Shown here: positions 5,896 to 6,110 of the stretch, piece by piece
Numbering within the stretch: the first letter of the stretch is position 1
How the letters are laid out: each line of letters begins with the position of its first letter
Assembly: GCA_013044305.1 (NCBI GenBank)
Contig: JABEUT010000307.1
Coordinates: 1 to 6,110 of the forward strand
DNA from: Bacteroidia bacterium
Lineage (GTDB): Bacteria; Bacteroidota; Bacteroidia; JABEUT01
DNA length: 6,110 nucleotides
Direction: 5' to 3'
Translations under genes and position numbers: made by a program
The notes under the pieces: generated by a model
What the model was told of the DNA's origin: nothing
Seen by the model: the letters and a program-made list of their open reading frames with translations, nothing else
The model's database searches: none

Positions 5896-5910
5896 GATTA
5901 ATTCTTAATC
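5896..5910. repeat. Compact inverted repeat GATTAA-TTC-TTAATC
   Basis: Six-base arms are perfectly complementary around a 3-base centre. The repeat ends exactly where the first 52-bp repeat unit begins. Its short centre suits a dimeric protein site better than a terminator, and no T-run follows. Confidence 0.55.
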
Positions 5911-6031
5911 ATTGCACACTTTTACACACTGAACGCATATTTTTTTCCACTCCTTGTACCCCATTGCACACTTTTGCACACTGAACGCATATTTTTTCTT
6001 CTCCTTGTACCCCATTGCACACTTTTGCACA
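5911..6031. repeat. Tandem direct repeat, units of 52 and 51 bp plus a partial third
   Basis: Unit 1 (5911-5962) and unit 2 (5963-6013) are nearly identical. They differ at a few positions, for example TTACACAC against TTGCACAC, and by one T in the T-run. A third copy keeps only its first 18 bases (6014-6031) and then diverges. Each unit begins with two TTGCACA-like heptamers 10 bp apart, followed by GAACGCATATTTTTT and CTCCTTGTACCCC. No coding frame is kept, because the unit lengths differ by one base. Confidence 0.9.
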
Positions 6032-6087
6032 AAGTACTAAATCAGATAAAACAAGCAAAAGGTTATTTTGCAAAATCTTGCAAAACC
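5912..6087 (+). promoter_or_regulatory. Phased array of four TTGCA-type decamer pairs
   Basis: Pairs of decamers begin at 5912/5922, 5964/5974, 6015/6025 and 6068/6078. Within each pair the offset is exactly 10 bp. Between pairs it is 52, 51 and 53 bp, close to five helical turns. The first three pairs are TTGCACA-like (one copy is TTACACA); the fourth is TTGCAAAATC/TTGCAAAACC and sits in unrelated flanking sequence. A ninth motif, TTGCACGATG, lies at 5882, 30 bp before the first pair. The spacing suggests a protein-binding array. The protein and its role are unknown. Confidence 0.5.
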
Positions 6088-6110
6088 CCTATTATTCCTG
6101 CATTTTATCC

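Larger units (their letters stand above)
5814..6110. other. Gene-free right end
   Basis: No credible gene is seen in this AT-rich stretch on either strand. It holds the upstream region of the DUF6629-like gene, two compact inverted repeats, the tandem 52-bp repeat and the TTGCA motif array, with the palindrome ATTTTGCAAAAT at 6065-6076. The array runs almost to the window edge, so what lies beyond it cannot be judged. Confidence 0.7.

Noticed and set aside
5905..6015. A 36-codon minus-strand ORF within the tandem repeat (MGYKEKKKYAF...)
   Set aside because: It is made only of repeat sequence, the repeat units differ by one base so the frame is not kept, and it has no promoter box or homology I recognise.
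5911..6031. CRISPR array
   Set aside because: Repeat units are contiguous, with no unique spacers of regular length, and no cas gene is visible.

Overview
The window looks like chromosomal DNA of a member of the Bacteroidota, probably a Chitinophagia-type organism. Four near-start promoter boxes match TAnnTTTG, the -7 element of that phylum. Start regions lack strong Shine-Dalgarno sequences. The proteins also fit: a lipoprotein with a collagen-like stretch after the lipid-modified cysteine, a carboxypeptidase-regulatory-like exported protein, and an MCFSATASF-type membrane protein. No genus is claimed.

Layout. (1) 1-179, minus: the start of a collagen-like lipoprotein, cut by the left edge. 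(2) 341-1537, plus: two exported proteins of unknown function 9 bp apart, probably one transcript, divergent from the lipoprotein gene. (3) 1684-2547, minus: a divergent CPBP-family (CAAX protease/bacteriocin-immunity type) membrane protein. (4) 2625-2765, minus: a tRNA-Asp(GTC) gene with its own promoter box and a strong hairpin terminator. (5) 2957-3442, minus: an MGMT-family DNA-binding protein with no active-site cysteine. (6) 3640-4563, plus: a PfkB-family sugar/nucleoside kinase, divergent from the MGMT-like gene. (7) 4617-5120, minus: a biotin carboxyl carrier protein. (8) 5160-5813, minus: a seven-helix DUF6629-like membrane protein just upstream of the carrier gene. (9) 5814-6110: no gene; two compact inverted repeats and an ordered array of TTGCA-type motifs.

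Most genes are single housekeeping or membrane functions with no visible common pathway; only 341-1537 looks like a real operon. The window contains no recognisable defence system, transposase, integrase or CRISPR array. The least explained part is the right end. There, four pairs of TTGCA-containing decamers sit at 10 bp within each pair and 52, 51 and 53 bp between pairs, which is close to whole helical turns. This suggests a phased protein-binding array, either regulatory or at the edge of a mobile element beyond the window.
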